Shown: positions 1 through 5,508 of the stretch, one piece after another
Layout of the letters: each line of letters starts with the position of its first letter
Position numbering within the stretch: the first letter of the stretch is position 1
Translations under genes and position numbers: made by a program
The notes under the pieces: generated by a model
Told to the model about the DNA's origin: nothing
Databases searched by the model: none
What the model saw: the letters and a program-made list of their open reading frames with translations, nothing else
Source of the DNA: a virus
DNA length: 25,153 bases
Strand: one strand, 5' to 3'
Virus record (IMG/VR): IMGVR_UViG_3300030098_003157
Location: 1-25,153 of that record

Positions 1-2
1 CG

Positions 3-386
3 ACCACAGGTTCAGCAGGACTAGACCTGCGAGCGCTCGAAAGGGTGGAGCTCGGATCGGGAGACCAACACGCATTTAATCTAGGTTTCGCGATTGCTCT
101 ACCTTTCGGGAGTTTTGCTCTACTCGCTCCCAGATCTAGTTTAGGTATTCGTGGCATTCATCTGGCAAATCTGGTAGGTATTATCGACAGCGATTATCAA
201 GGCGAACTTATTGTTCATTTGAAAAATAACTCTAGGCATCCCGAACCGTATGTCGTTGAAGAAGGTCAGCGGATTGCTCAACTGCTCGTATTGCAATATC
301 ATCCTGTGGTTTGGGAAGTCGTTGATAAATTTAGTTATTCCTCTGAACGCGGTGAAGGTGGGTTCGGAAGTACGGGTACTCGCTAA
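3..386 (+). CDS. dut: dUTP diphosphatase (dUTPase), 5'-truncated by the window edge
   Basis: Trimeric dUTPases hydrolyse dUTP to dUMP and pyrophosphate, keeping uracil out of DNA and supplying dUMP for dTTP synthesis. Reading in frame from base 3, all five family motifs are visible in order: motif 1 AGLDLRA at the very edge, motif 2 PRSSLG, motif 3 GIIDSDYQGE with the catalytic Asp, motif 4 GQRIAQLLV, and the P-loop-like motif 5 RGEGGFGSTG at the C-terminus. An in-frame GTG at 45 lies after motif 1, so it cannot be the true start; the gene begins upstream of the window. About 127 residues are present, so only roughly 15-30 are missing. It ends just before the first repeated promoter and is probably the last gene of an upstream nucleotide-metabolism or replication operon. 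Identification is very secure. Confidence 0.96.
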   Translation, partial: TTGSAGLDLRALERVELGSGDQHAFNLGFAIALPFGSFALLAPRSSLGIRGIHLANLVGIIDSDYQGELIVHLKNNSRHPEPYVVEEGQRIAQLLVLQYHPVVWEVVDKFSYSSERGEGGFGSTGTR

Positions 387-429
387 CTGCTTTATATTCC
401 CTTTGCTGTTACTTATAATATAAGGGTAA
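387..429 (+). promoter_or_regulatory. Promoter P1 of the first small-gene operon
   Basis: Sigma70-like elements are TTTATA at 391-396, a 17-bp spacer, and TATAAT at 414-419. An upstream CTGC box starts at 387 and the initiation box ATAAGGGTAA lies at 420-429. The same layout with the same spacer recurs at 1485 and 2884. It sits directly after the dut stop and 31 bp before the next ATG. Confidence 0.8.
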
Positions 430-459
430 TTAAAACAATAAATTAGAAAGGAGAAAGCC

Positions 460-720
460 ATGTCGAAAGACAACGAAAAACAACCACTAACCCTAATAGA
501 AAACGGATTCTTTACAAGTTTTGATTCCCTAGACGACGTCATGGATTACATGACTCGATATGGCGGTAAAGAAAACGCTTACCTTTGTGCACTAACACAG
601 GCATTTACTGTAAACACGATCGTTAAAGCAATGGACGAACAGTGTGATGGTACTGCAATCGCTCAAAGAGCCAAGCCTATCCTCACAACAGGTGATGTAG
701 AGGAGGTGTCTGATGAGTAA
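460..720 (+). CDS. Small acidic protein, unknown function (86 aa)
   Basis: First gene of the P1 operon. The start follows a strong ribosome-binding site (AGAAAGGAGAAAGCC-ATG) that recurs, with small changes, before other operon-leading genes here. The product is soluble, with no membrane segment or recognisable motif. The N-terminus is polar and the middle (DSLDDVMDYM, then KENAYLCALTQAF) looks helical. The final residues EEVSDE are encoded by a sequence that also holds the Shine-Dalgarno site and start of the next gene, which overlaps it by 8 bp. Operon position suggests an early-expressed accessory protein; no function can be assigned. Confidence 0.75.
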   Translation: MSKDNEKQPLTLIENGFFTSFDSLDDVMDYMTRYGGKENAYLCALTQAFTVNTIVKAMDEQCDGTAIAQRAKPILTTGDVEEVSDE

Positions 721-1015
721 ACTCAAACTCAAAAAGAAAGAAATCGTGCAAATATGCCAAGAAGTGCGAGAAAGAACGGGGGATGATTCTATTGGAGCAG
801 ATCACTTTTATTACACAGCAGTAATCAGAGGCTACACTAGTGATTGTCCTGGTTGGACTGGAGATATTGCTTTTGTAGTTTATGGCGAAGACTGTTTCAA
901 AGATATTTTTTACAAGATAAAAGGAAAGTGGACTTGGGCAGAAAGTGTCATGGAAAACGATTACGAATATAACAAAGAAATCTTTGAGGAGGTGTCTGAT
1001 GAGCACACGAAGTAA
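713..1015 (+). CDS. Small protein, unknown function (100 aa)
   Basis: Second gene of the P1 operon, overlapping the previous stop by 8 bp and using GAGGAGG at 700-706 as ribosome-binding site. The N-terminus is very basic (SKLKLKKKE) and the rest is aromatic and acidic, with segments such as ADHFYYTAVIRGYTSD and WTGDIAFVVYG suggesting a small alpha/beta domain. It ends EEVSDEHTK, so the same 18-bp coupling cassette that starts this gene also starts the next one. No membrane segment and no recognised family; early accessory role inferred from position only. Confidence 0.75.
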   Translation: MSKLKLKKKEIVQICQEVRERTGDDSIGADHFYYTAVIRGYTSDCPGWTGDIAFVVYGEDCFKDIFYKIKGKWTWAESVMENDYEYNKEIFEEVSDEHTK

Positions 1016-1475
1016 TATAGTATACGACACAGGCGACTCGGTCAGGGCTGTTTATTGCCACCACGATGGTTATTTAGACCATAACGGACGAATTTTGTTC
1101 GAGCATTATAACAGCGAGGATAAAGTTGAGGCGCTTATCGAACTAGGCGACTTTACCAGTTTAAAGCCTACCCTCGAAGAAACTCGCAAGAAAGTGATGC
1201 GCTCGATTAGTTTTGAATCAGATAGAGGTTTTCGCACACTCGACCATTATATGCACCAAGTCGACGGCTGTGATATCGAATATATCTACCTTTGGGATAA
1301 ATATATGTGGTGGGTTTCTCGGAGTATTGCACTTAATCTATGGAACGATACTCCAAGGTATGAGAAAGGCTACAAGGAATGGGTCTTTTACCATTCTAAA
1401 TTTGAGCCACTCGCCCAAGAACTCGCCCAGTGGGACTTAGATAACCCTACAAACGAGCAGGGGCAGTATGTCTAG
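999..1475 (+). CDS. Conserved phage/bacterial protein of the MSTRSNI...YCHxDGY type, unknown function (158 aa)
   Basis: The start at 999 was chosen over an upstream in-frame ATG at 945 because it follows GAGGAGGTGTCTG and begins with the MSTRSNI signature; 945 has no such site and lies deep inside the previous gene. Proteins opening MSTRS(N/R)I and containing S-V-R-(A/S)-(I/V)-Y-C-H-x-D-G-Y followed by L-x-E-H-Y recur in phages and some bacteria and, to my knowledge, lack a known function. Here the motif is SVRAVYCHHDGY near residue 13, then ILFEHYNSEDKVEALIELGD. The C-terminal half is rich in Trp and Tyr (WDKYMWWVSRS). It overlaps the previous gene by 17 bp and is the last gene of the P1 operon. 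Confidence 0.85.
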   Translation: MSTRSNIVYDTGDSVRAVYCHHDGYLDHNGRILFEHYNSEDKVEALIELGDFTSLKPTLEETRKKVMRSISFESDRGFRTLDHYMHQVDGCDIEYIYLWDKYMWWVSRSIALNLWNDTPRYEKGYKEWVFYHSKFEPLAQELAQWDLDNPTNEQGQYV

Positions 1476-1484
1476 GCTCGTAGG

Positions 1485-1527
1485 CTGCTTTATAATCGCC
1501 TTTATGGGGTTTATAATATAGGGGTAA
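1485..1527 (+). promoter_or_regulatory. Promoter P2 of the second small-gene operon
   Basis: TTTATA at 1489-1494, 17-bp spacer, TATAAT at 1512-1517, then ATAGGGGTAA at 1518-1527, preceded by CTGC at 1485. The 22 bp at 1478-1499 are identical to 2877-2898 upstream of the third operon. It lies between the stop at 1475 and the ATG at 1559. Confidence 0.82.
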
Positions 1528-1558
1528 TTAAACAAAAATAATAGAAAGGAAGAAAGAT

Positions 1559-1987
1559 ATGAAAGAATTAATTAATTCAATAGATAAGATCAAAGACGAA
1601 TTACAGGAAACACTGGCATTCGACGAAGTTTATTTAGCCAAAGAAATAATTGAAAAATTGGCTACTAACGAACCTAATTCCGTACACATGGACGACAATG
1701 ATTCGTCGGAAGTTTTCCTAATAGGAGATCATACGAGCATTGACGGAATATTCTGTTGTCCAGATTTTTGGGAAGATGTGATCGAAAAGAAGTATAACAA
1801 TATATGGTATACGAAAGAGCCTAAAGAAAACTACCTCCCAACGATTGTATTAAGTCAAGGAGGAAGTATAGATACACAGGAACCGTACTGGTACAAAATA
1901 TTCATATATACCTACGAAGGAAAACTGCGAGTCACTCTTTGGAGTTCAGACAGTCATGGTGCTGAATACTTAACTAAAGTTTTATAA
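1559..1987 (+). CDS. Acidic protein, unknown function (142 aa)
   Basis: First gene of the P2 operon, after the leader ATAGAAAGGAAGAAAGATATG; the same 21-bp leader precedes the gene at 3564. The N-terminal 40 residues are predicted helical and charged (KELINSIDKIKDELQETL, then YLAKEIIEKL). The remainder looks like a beta-rich globular domain with many aromatic residues (FCCPDFWEDVI, PYWYKIFIYTYEGKLRVTLW). It is strongly acidic overall, with no signal peptide or membrane segment. I do not recognise the family. Small acidic products in early operons are common among phage anti-host and DNA-mimic proteins, but nothing here establishes such a role. Confidence 0.75.
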   Translation: MKELINSIDKIKDELQETLAFDEVYLAKEIIEKLATNEPNSVHMDDNDSSEVFLIGDHTSIDGIFCCPDFWEDVIEKKYNNIWYTKEPKENYLPTIVLSQGGSIDTQEPYWYKIFIYTYEGKLRVTLWSSDSHGAEYLTKVL

Positions 1988-2009
1988 AACAATGATATAG
2001 GAGAAAGTT

Positions 2010-2276
2010 ATGTACTTTGAATTAGTAGAAGAACAAGAAACAAAACAAGAACCGACCCTTGCCGAAATGGTCGAAACAATGTCTCAGGACAGAGGGCTGA
2101 AACCTTATGTCACTCGGAGCCGATTTTACAATATGGAGATCGTTGTGAGTGAGGGTAAGCGACTCGCTCGAACGAAAAATCGAGCTAAAAGCTCATACCA
2201 CGCATTCTGGGTCGACGACGAGCTCTACAAAGAATACCTTGCCGAGGGCAGAAAGCCCGTGGAGGTGTCTAAATGA
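2010..2276 (+). CDS. Small charged protein, unknown function (88 aa)
   Basis: Second gene of the P2 operon; its ribosome-binding site is ATAGGAGAAAGTT before ATG. The N-terminus is very acidic (YFELVEEQETKQEPTLAEMVE) and the middle basic (SEGKRLARTKNRAKSS), ending in an aromatic/acidic stretch (YHAFWVDDELYKEYLAEG). The charge segregation could suit nucleic-acid or protein binding, but no domain is recognisable. The end of the gene carries GGAGGTGTCT, the same element used as embedded ribosome-binding site at 703 and 989, and its stop overlaps the next start as ATGA. Confidence 0.72.
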   Translation: MYFELVEEQETKQEPTLAEMVETMSQDRGLKPYVTRSRFYNMEIVVSEGKRLARTKNRAKSSYHAFWVDDELYKEYLAEGRKPVEVSK

Positions 2277-2551
2277 TTGACTGGGGAATACAAGAATGGA
2301 CTAAGGTTGGCGAGATAGAAGTCAACAGACCTGCCTCAGACAGTGCGGTCGAGGTGAAAAACCCGACCTACAGCAAAGATTTGGGTGAGTTTTATCAAGC
2401 ACCGATTGACGAGCGAGGAACAGATCATCTGCTGACGTGTTACGCACGAGCCGAACGAGATGAGGACTACGACTACCTCCATATAGAGTATGGTGGCGGG
2501 ACAGGATTCACTCTACGATTTGCAAGGAGGGTAAGTAATGAAAGAACCTAA
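2273..2551 (+). CDS. Small acidic protein, unknown function (92 aa)
   Basis: Third gene of the P2 operon, translationally coupled by an ATGA overlap (2273-2276) and served by GGAGGTGTCT at 2261-2270. It contains several Asp/Glu clusters, a TDHLLTCYARAERDEDYDYLHIEYGGG stretch split by acidic residues, and a glycine-containing GGGTGFTLRFARR end. It looks like a small beta-rich fold. There is no membrane segment and no family I can name. It overlaps the following gene by 14 bp. Confidence 0.72.
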   Translation: MIDWGIQEWTKVGEIEVNRPASDSAVEVKNPTYSKDLGEFYQAPIDERGTDHLLTCYARAERDEDYDYLHIEYGGGTGFTLRFARRVSNERT

Positions 2552-2882
2552 ATTATACAAGCTCTACTTCGAATACAGGCACGAGGTGCAACCGAAAGAT
2601 GATGTCTTTGTTTGCATTTGCCGAGCCGAGCAAGTAGAAAAGATAATGAAACATTATTATGAACTTTGGGACGAAATTGTGGAGAGACAACTCTGCAGGG
2701 CTTTGAATGAACACTCTATCGAAGAACTAACAAACGATCCAATATTACAGGGTTGGGAATCGTTCGCGGGAACGATACTCGAGGATCTCGAACCAGAACC
2801 AGGAAAGCGCTTTTACTATTGGGAAGAGGGAGTAGATGGATACACGCTCGAGCCTATCCTAAGCGTCGTGGGCGGTTCGTAG
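2538..2882 (+). CDS. Acidic protein, unknown function (114 aa)
   Basis: Last gene of the P2 operon. The ribosome-binding site AAGGAGGG is embedded in the preceding gene, 6 bp before the ATG. The protein opens with a basic/aromatic strand-like segment (KLYKLYFEYRHEV), continues with helices (RAEQVEKIMKHYYELWDEIVE), and ends YYWEEGVDGYTLEPILSVV. Its stop codon lies inside the 22-bp sequence shared with the promoter at 1478, so gene end and promoter P3 abut directly. Soluble; no recognised motif. Confidence 0.72.
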   Translation: MKEPKLYKLYFEYRHEVQPKDDVFVCICRAEQVEKIMKHYYELWDEIVERQLCRALNEHSIEELTNDPILQGWESFAGTILEDLEPEPGKRFYYWEEGVDGYTLEPILSVVGGS

Positions 2883-2883
2883 G

Positions 2884-2926
2884 CTGCTTTATAATCGCTT
2901 TACTCTACCCTATAATATAGGGGTAA
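2884..2926 (+). promoter_or_regulatory. Promoter P3 of the third small-gene operon
   Basis: TTTATA at 2888-2893, 17-bp spacer, TATAAT at 2911-2916, ATAGGGGTAA at 2917-2926. It shares upstream sequence with P2 but has a longer leader of about 50 bp containing CTACGCGTATAGCGAG, which can form a short imperfect hairpin. Confidence 0.82.
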
Positions 2927-2978
2927 GCTACGCGTATAGCGAGTTAAAACAATAAATACATTAGAAAGGGAGAAAGAA

Positions 2979-3197
2979 ATGTTAGAAAACATCGAAACAA
3001 TCAAAAAGGGGACCAAGCTGATTACAAACCAGCTGTTCGGGATCCCGACTAGAGCCATAGCTATGGAAAGTATCAAGCAAGGACGCGGACTGAAACAGTA
3101 TTTACTTTGCGATGTCAAAGGAGCCGAGAAAGGATTCTACGACGAGTGCGGTAGCGTACCAGTCAGTAACATCATTGCAATCGTGGAGGAAGACTGA
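2979..3197 (+). CDS. Small protein, unknown function (72 aa)
   Basis: First gene of the P3 operon, with leader AGAAAGGGAGAAAGAA before ATG. The product is close to neutral, with LENIETIKKGTKLITNQ followed by GIPTRAIAMESIKQGRG and a C-terminal strand/acid tail (NIIAIVEED). No membrane segment or known motif. Its last codons (GTGGAGGAAGAC) provide the ribosome-binding site for the next gene, which starts one base after this stop. Confidence 0.7.
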   Translation: MLENIETIKKGTKLITNQLFGIPTRAIAMESIKQGRGLKQYLLCDVKGAEKGFYDECGSVPVSNIIAIVEED

Positions 3198-3198
3198 T

Positions 3199-3549
3199 AT
3201 GAAAATATACGAAATATATGCAAACGACGAGCTTTGGGACGAGACCAGTTGCCCGTTTGGGACTGAGGTATTGACTAGAGAGGCGGTAGACCCACTACCT
3301 ATGTCTGAGTTAGACGAAACGGAGTTATGTGAACAACTGACTGCGGCTAATTTAGATTATATTAAATCGAGTGACGATCTATATGTAGACATGCAATGGG
3401 AAGAGGAAGATTACACTTCAGGGTTTTATATAAGTGCATTGACGTATGTTTACGACAAATATATTTATTATGTGAAAATGCATAGAGCTGATGGATGTGA
3501 TGGATATGTAATGTCGAGAGAGCCACGATTTAACAAAAAGTATTTATAG
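3199..3549 (+). CDS. Strongly acidic protein, unknown function (116 aa)
   Basis: The ATG at 3199 was chosen because it follows GTGGAGGAAGACTGAT directly; a longer reading from 3112 would overlap most of the preceding gene and lacks a ribosome-binding site. The product is very rich in Asp, Glu and Tyr (SELDETELCEQL, SDDLYVDMQWEEEDYTSG, YVYDKYIYYVKM). The dense negative charge resembles DNA-mimic style phage proteins in a general way, but no fold is recognisable and this is only a possibility. The stop overlaps the leader of the next gene. Confidence 0.72.
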   Translation: MKIYEIYANDELWDETSCPFGTEVLTREAVDPLPMSELDETELCEQLTAANLDYIKSSDDLYVDMQWEEEDYTSGFYISALTYVYDKYIYYVKMHRADGCDGYVMSREPRFNKKYL

Positions 3550-3563
3550 AAAGGAAGAAAGAT

Positions 3564-3788
3564 ATGGATAAAGTAGAATACTTAGAGGAACAGACGTTCT
3601 TCAACAACGGTCAGTTCACCGAAGCTGAGATGGACCTTATGAACGAGGCACTTAACCAATTTCTACAAGACCTGAGCCGTAAACGAACGGCAGTGGTCGG
3701 AGTACCTACAATTACTCAAGCGATTAGAAACTATGAAAAGATCGAAGAAGTAGAAGATTTAATCGAAAAGCTCCAGGAGGGCAGTTGA
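3564..3788 (+). CDS. Small helical protein, unknown function (74 aa)
   Basis: Preceded by the 21-bp leader 3546-3566, identical to 1541-1561, giving AAGGAAG as ribosome-binding site. It appears almost wholly helical and acidic: TEAEMDLMNEALNQFLQDL, a short basic turn RKRTAVV, then TITQAIRNYEKIEEVEDLIEKL with coiled-coil-like spacing. A small oligomeric or regulator-binding protein would fit. Its end, CCAGGAGGGC, holds the ribosome-binding site of the next gene. Confidence 0.7.
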   Translation: MDKVEYLEEQTFFNNGQFTEAEMDLMNEALNQFLQDLSRKRTAVVGVPTITQAIRNYEKIEEVEDLIEKLQEGS

Positions 3789-3789
3789 T

Positions 3790-3987
3790 ATGTTACCACC
3801 AAAAGTAAAACTCGAGGCAAATGAGAGCAAAGATATCACTCAACTAAGTATATTACAACCCGACATGCTCAAAGATGTCACCAATATCAGGGATATACTC
3901 GAGGAGCAGACAGGGATGTTTATCAGCGGTCCAAATGTAATACGAGCGTGTATCAAAGCATGGTACGACCTTAACAATAATGGATAA
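3790..3987 (+). CDS. Small protein, possible ribbon-helix-helix DNA-binding fold (65 aa)
   Basis: Starts one base after the previous stop, with CAGGAGGGCAGTTGAT upstream. After a charged N-terminus there is a strand-like ITQLSILQ, then a helix (DMLKDVTNIRDILEEQTG), a turn FISGPN and a final helix VIRACIKAWYDL. A short beta-strand followed by two helices at this length resembles the ribbon-helix-helix (CopG/Arc) arrangement, but no diagnostic residue confirms it. If correct, it would be a candidate repressor of these operons. Low confidence in function, fair confidence in the gene. Confidence 0.65.
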   Translation: MLPPKVKLEANESKDITQLSILQPDMLKDVTNIRDILEEQTGMFISGPNVIRACIKAWYDLNNNG

Positions 3988-4015
3988 CTTAACTAGCGCG
4001 TGGAGGCGCAGTATT

Positions 4016-4426
4016 ATGGAAGCAAGAGAAAGAACCCCAGACGGTTGGGAAATAATATCCGTCAAAGAGCATGTCATTCCAGAGATTAAAGAAGTAATCG
4101 CGGATGGCAAAGAACAGGACAGAGTAGTTGATATTGTCACCGATCTACTTAGTCCAGCGAAAGATGTGGTTGGATGGTATTTTTCAGAGCAGCGATCTGA
4201 TGAAAGAGTAGCAGCGGAAGTAGACGCACTGGAGTATCACGAAATCTACTCGTCTGTTTGGATGAATGATCTCCCCAGTACGGGTTATAACTGTATTGGT
4301 GTTATGGTCGGTGAGTGGAATGAGGATCGTACCGAACGTCAATTCTATGTGGTGTTAAGTATGAATGGTTCGTGGGGTGCGAGCGCTCTATCCGAATACT
4401 TCAGATTCACTGAGTATAGTCAATAA
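4016..4426 (+). CDS. Acidic protein, unknown function (136 aa)
   Basis: Last gene of the third operon. The ATG at 4016 is preferred because GGAGG lies 9 bp upstream (4002-4006). An in-frame ATG at 3980 would give 148 residues and an 8-bp overlap with the previous gene, but has no Shine-Dalgarno site, so the start is not certain. The sequence begins EARERTPDGWEIISVKEHV, continues with helices rich in Asp/Glu, and ends with a more hydrophobic beta-like part (CIGVMVGEWNEDRTERQFYVVLSMNGSW). No known motif. A strong terminator follows 28 bp downstream. Confidence 0.72.
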   Translation: MEARERTPDGWEIISVKEHVIPEIKEVIADGKEQDRVVDIVTDLLSPAKDVVGWYFSEQRSDERVAAEVDALEYHEIYSSVWMNDLPSTGYNCIGVMVGEWNEDRTERQFYVVLSMNGSWGASALSEYFRFTEYSQ

Positions 4427-4438
4427 ATCTCCCCCAAA

Positions 4439-4485
4439 GATCACTCTGTGATCGCCCCCGATTGTCTGACAGTCGGGGGTTTTTT
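4439..4485 (+). terminator. Strong intrinsic terminator closing the small-gene region, with a preceding hairpin
   Basis: CCCCCGATTGTC (from 4455) pairs with GACAGTCGGGGG (ending 4479), a stem of about 11 bp with one G-T pair, followed by six T at 4480-4485. A separate perfect 6-bp hairpin, GATCAC-TCT-GTGATC, lies immediately upstream at 4439-4453. Confidence 0.93.
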
Positions 4486-4531
4486 CGTTATTAAATCTAT
4501 TGGTATTGTTTTTCTGGAAAATAAAAAAGTT

Positions 4532-4551
4532 TTTGAAAAAAGTTTTTCAAA
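4532..4551. repeat. Perfect inverted repeat TTTGAAAAA / TTTTTCAAA
   Basis: Nine-bp arms at 4532-4540 and 4543-4551 separated by AG. The element is AT-rich, has no T-run in the right position for a terminator, and lies in the gene-free gap upstream of terS. It could be an operator. Confidence 0.6.
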
Positions 4552-4647
4552 TGTACTAATATCTCTAATAGAGTAATAGATTCGCTCTACAACCCTCTTG
4601 TTCACTGGGTTCTTTCAAATGTCAAAAGTAATAGATTTTCTATTAGT
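4545..4647. repeat. Direct and inverted repeats upstream of terS
   Basis: TTTCAAATGT occurs at 4545-4554 and 4613-4622. AGTAATAGATT occurs at 4572-4582 and 4627-4637. The second copy extends into a palindrome, TAATAGA-TTT-TCTATTA (4629-4645). Together they occupy most of the gene-free 4486-4742 region, which otherwise holds the T7-like promoter match and a TATAAT box. Repeated operator or replication sites are possible. Confidence 0.55.
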
Positions 4648-4659
4648 TATTAGAAACTA

Positions 4660-4679
4660 TGGTAAGATTCACTAGAGGG
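4660..4679 (+). promoter_or_regulatory. Possible T7-like (single-subunit RNA polymerase) promoter upstream of terS
   Basis: Aligned on the GGG start, bases 4660-4679 match the T7 consensus from -17 to +3 at 15 of 20 positions by eye. The core TTCACTAGAGGG compares with CTCACTATAGGG, and GA at -11/-10 is kept. No RNA polymerase gene is in the window, so a chance match is not excluded. A TATAAT box at 4709-4714 without a good -35 is an alternative promoter for the same gene. Confidence 0.35.
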
Positions 4680-4742
4680 CATGAGAAAAGTATATAAAAT
4701 GAGTATTTTATAATAAGATTGTAATAGCATTTGGAGAACCTT

Positions 4743-5276
4743 ATGAAACAACTGACTTACACAAATTTGGTCCCTGCAGAGGATGGAAATGGCTTCGTTG
4801 ATGAGAACGGTAAGATTTGGAAGCAGCTCAACTCAAAACAAAAGAAATTTTGCCGTGAGTATCTCAAAGGTCAGACCGCTACGCAAGCCGCGATAAAAGC
4901 GGGCTATACCAAGGATCGCAAGGGTGCCAAGACTCAAGGGAGTGTATTACTAAACCATAACCCAGTTGTACGCAATTATTTGATTGAGTTGGAAATGGCA
5001 CTCGCAGAGCGAGATGCAGTTTCCCTGGAGAGCCATTTGTCCACCCTCCACGATCTACGGGAGGAGGCAAGGGACCAAGGACAGGTGTCCGCGGCTATCA
5101 CAGCGGAGGTCCATCGAGGGAAGGCAGGCGGACTGTACATCGACCGACGCGAAATACTGACCGCAAAGATCGATATGATGTCCAAGGACGACATACTCAC
5201 TCGACTCGAGGAGCTGATCAAGAAGCGAGCGACCGAGTCAAACGTGATCGAGGGAGAGTTTGTACCCAAAAACTGA
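4743..5276 (+). CDS. Terminase small subunit (177 aa)
   Basis: TerS recognises phage DNA and recruits the large subunit for packaging. The N-terminal domain has the Terminase_2-type helix-turn-helix pattern: LNSKQKKFCREYLKG (residues 29-43), TATQAAIKAGYT (45-56), then GSVLLNHNPVVRNYL (66-80). Helical oligomerisation segments follow, and a C-terminal EGEFVPKN tail. The ATG at 4743 was chosen because GGAG lies 6 bp upstream; an in-frame TTG at 4731 would only add MENL. The second half of the gene is much more GC-rich (about 58% over 5041-5220 by count) than its first half or most of the window. TerL lies 4.6 kb downstream, not adjacent. Confidence 0.92.
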   Translation: MKQLTYTNLVPAEDGNGFVDENGKIWKQLNSKQKKFCREYLKGQTATQAAIKAGYTKDRKGAKTQGSVLLNHNPVVRNYLIELEMALAERDAVSLESHLSTLHDLREEARDQGQVSAAITAEVHRGKAGGLYIDRREILTAKIDMMSKDDILTRLEELIKKRATESNVIEGEFVPKN

Positions 5277-5328
5277 TTGGATCCAATTGCTCTACTCTAC
5301 TCTACTCCATTCAATTGCATCCAATTGC
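5276..5328. repeat. Palindrome and CAATTGC / CTACTCTA repeats after terS
   Basis: ATTGGATCCAAT at 5276-5287 is a perfect 12-bp palindrome overlapping the terS stop. CAATTGC follows three times (5284, 5312, 5322), interleaved with two overlapping CTACTCTA copies (5292 and 5297). The rest of the 5277-5416 spacer is pyrimidine-rich and then GC-rich, without a credible gene. Confidence 0.6.
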
Positions 5329-5416
5329 TTGAGCCCAATCCCTTGCCCTGACTCTTTCCCTCGCTCTTTCGGTCCGTGGCTCGCGGTCCAGGATCGGCGG
5401 TTCGTGAATTGATTAC

Positions 5417-5450
5417 ACTGCTTTACTTTGCAGCAGTTCTTTAGTACAAT
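5417..5450 (+). promoter_or_regulatory. Promoter P4 for the 5509 gene
   Basis: ACTGCTTTACTT from 5417, with -35 TTTACT at 5422-5427, a 17-bp spacer and -10 TACAAT at 5445-5450. Same design as P1-P3 but without the GGGTAA initiation box. The leader ends in CGGAGAAAGAAATG. Confidence 0.65.
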
Positions 5451-5508
5451 TCTTATATGGTAGCAAAAGGGTTGTTACCAAACCTAGAAAGTAGAAACGG
5501 AGAAAGAA

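Noticed and set aside
45-386. dUTPase starting at the GTG at 45
   Set aside because: Motif 1 (AGLDLRA) lies upstream in the same frame, so the true start precedes the window.
945-998. Upstream ATG for the MSTRSNI gene
   Set aside because: It has no ribosome-binding site and would extend the overlap with the previous gene to 71 bp; the family starts at MSTRS.
5375-5415. tRNA-like GC-rich patch with GGTTCG
   Set aside because: No acceptor stem, anticodon arm or correct T-arm (GTTCGAAT) can be drawn around it.
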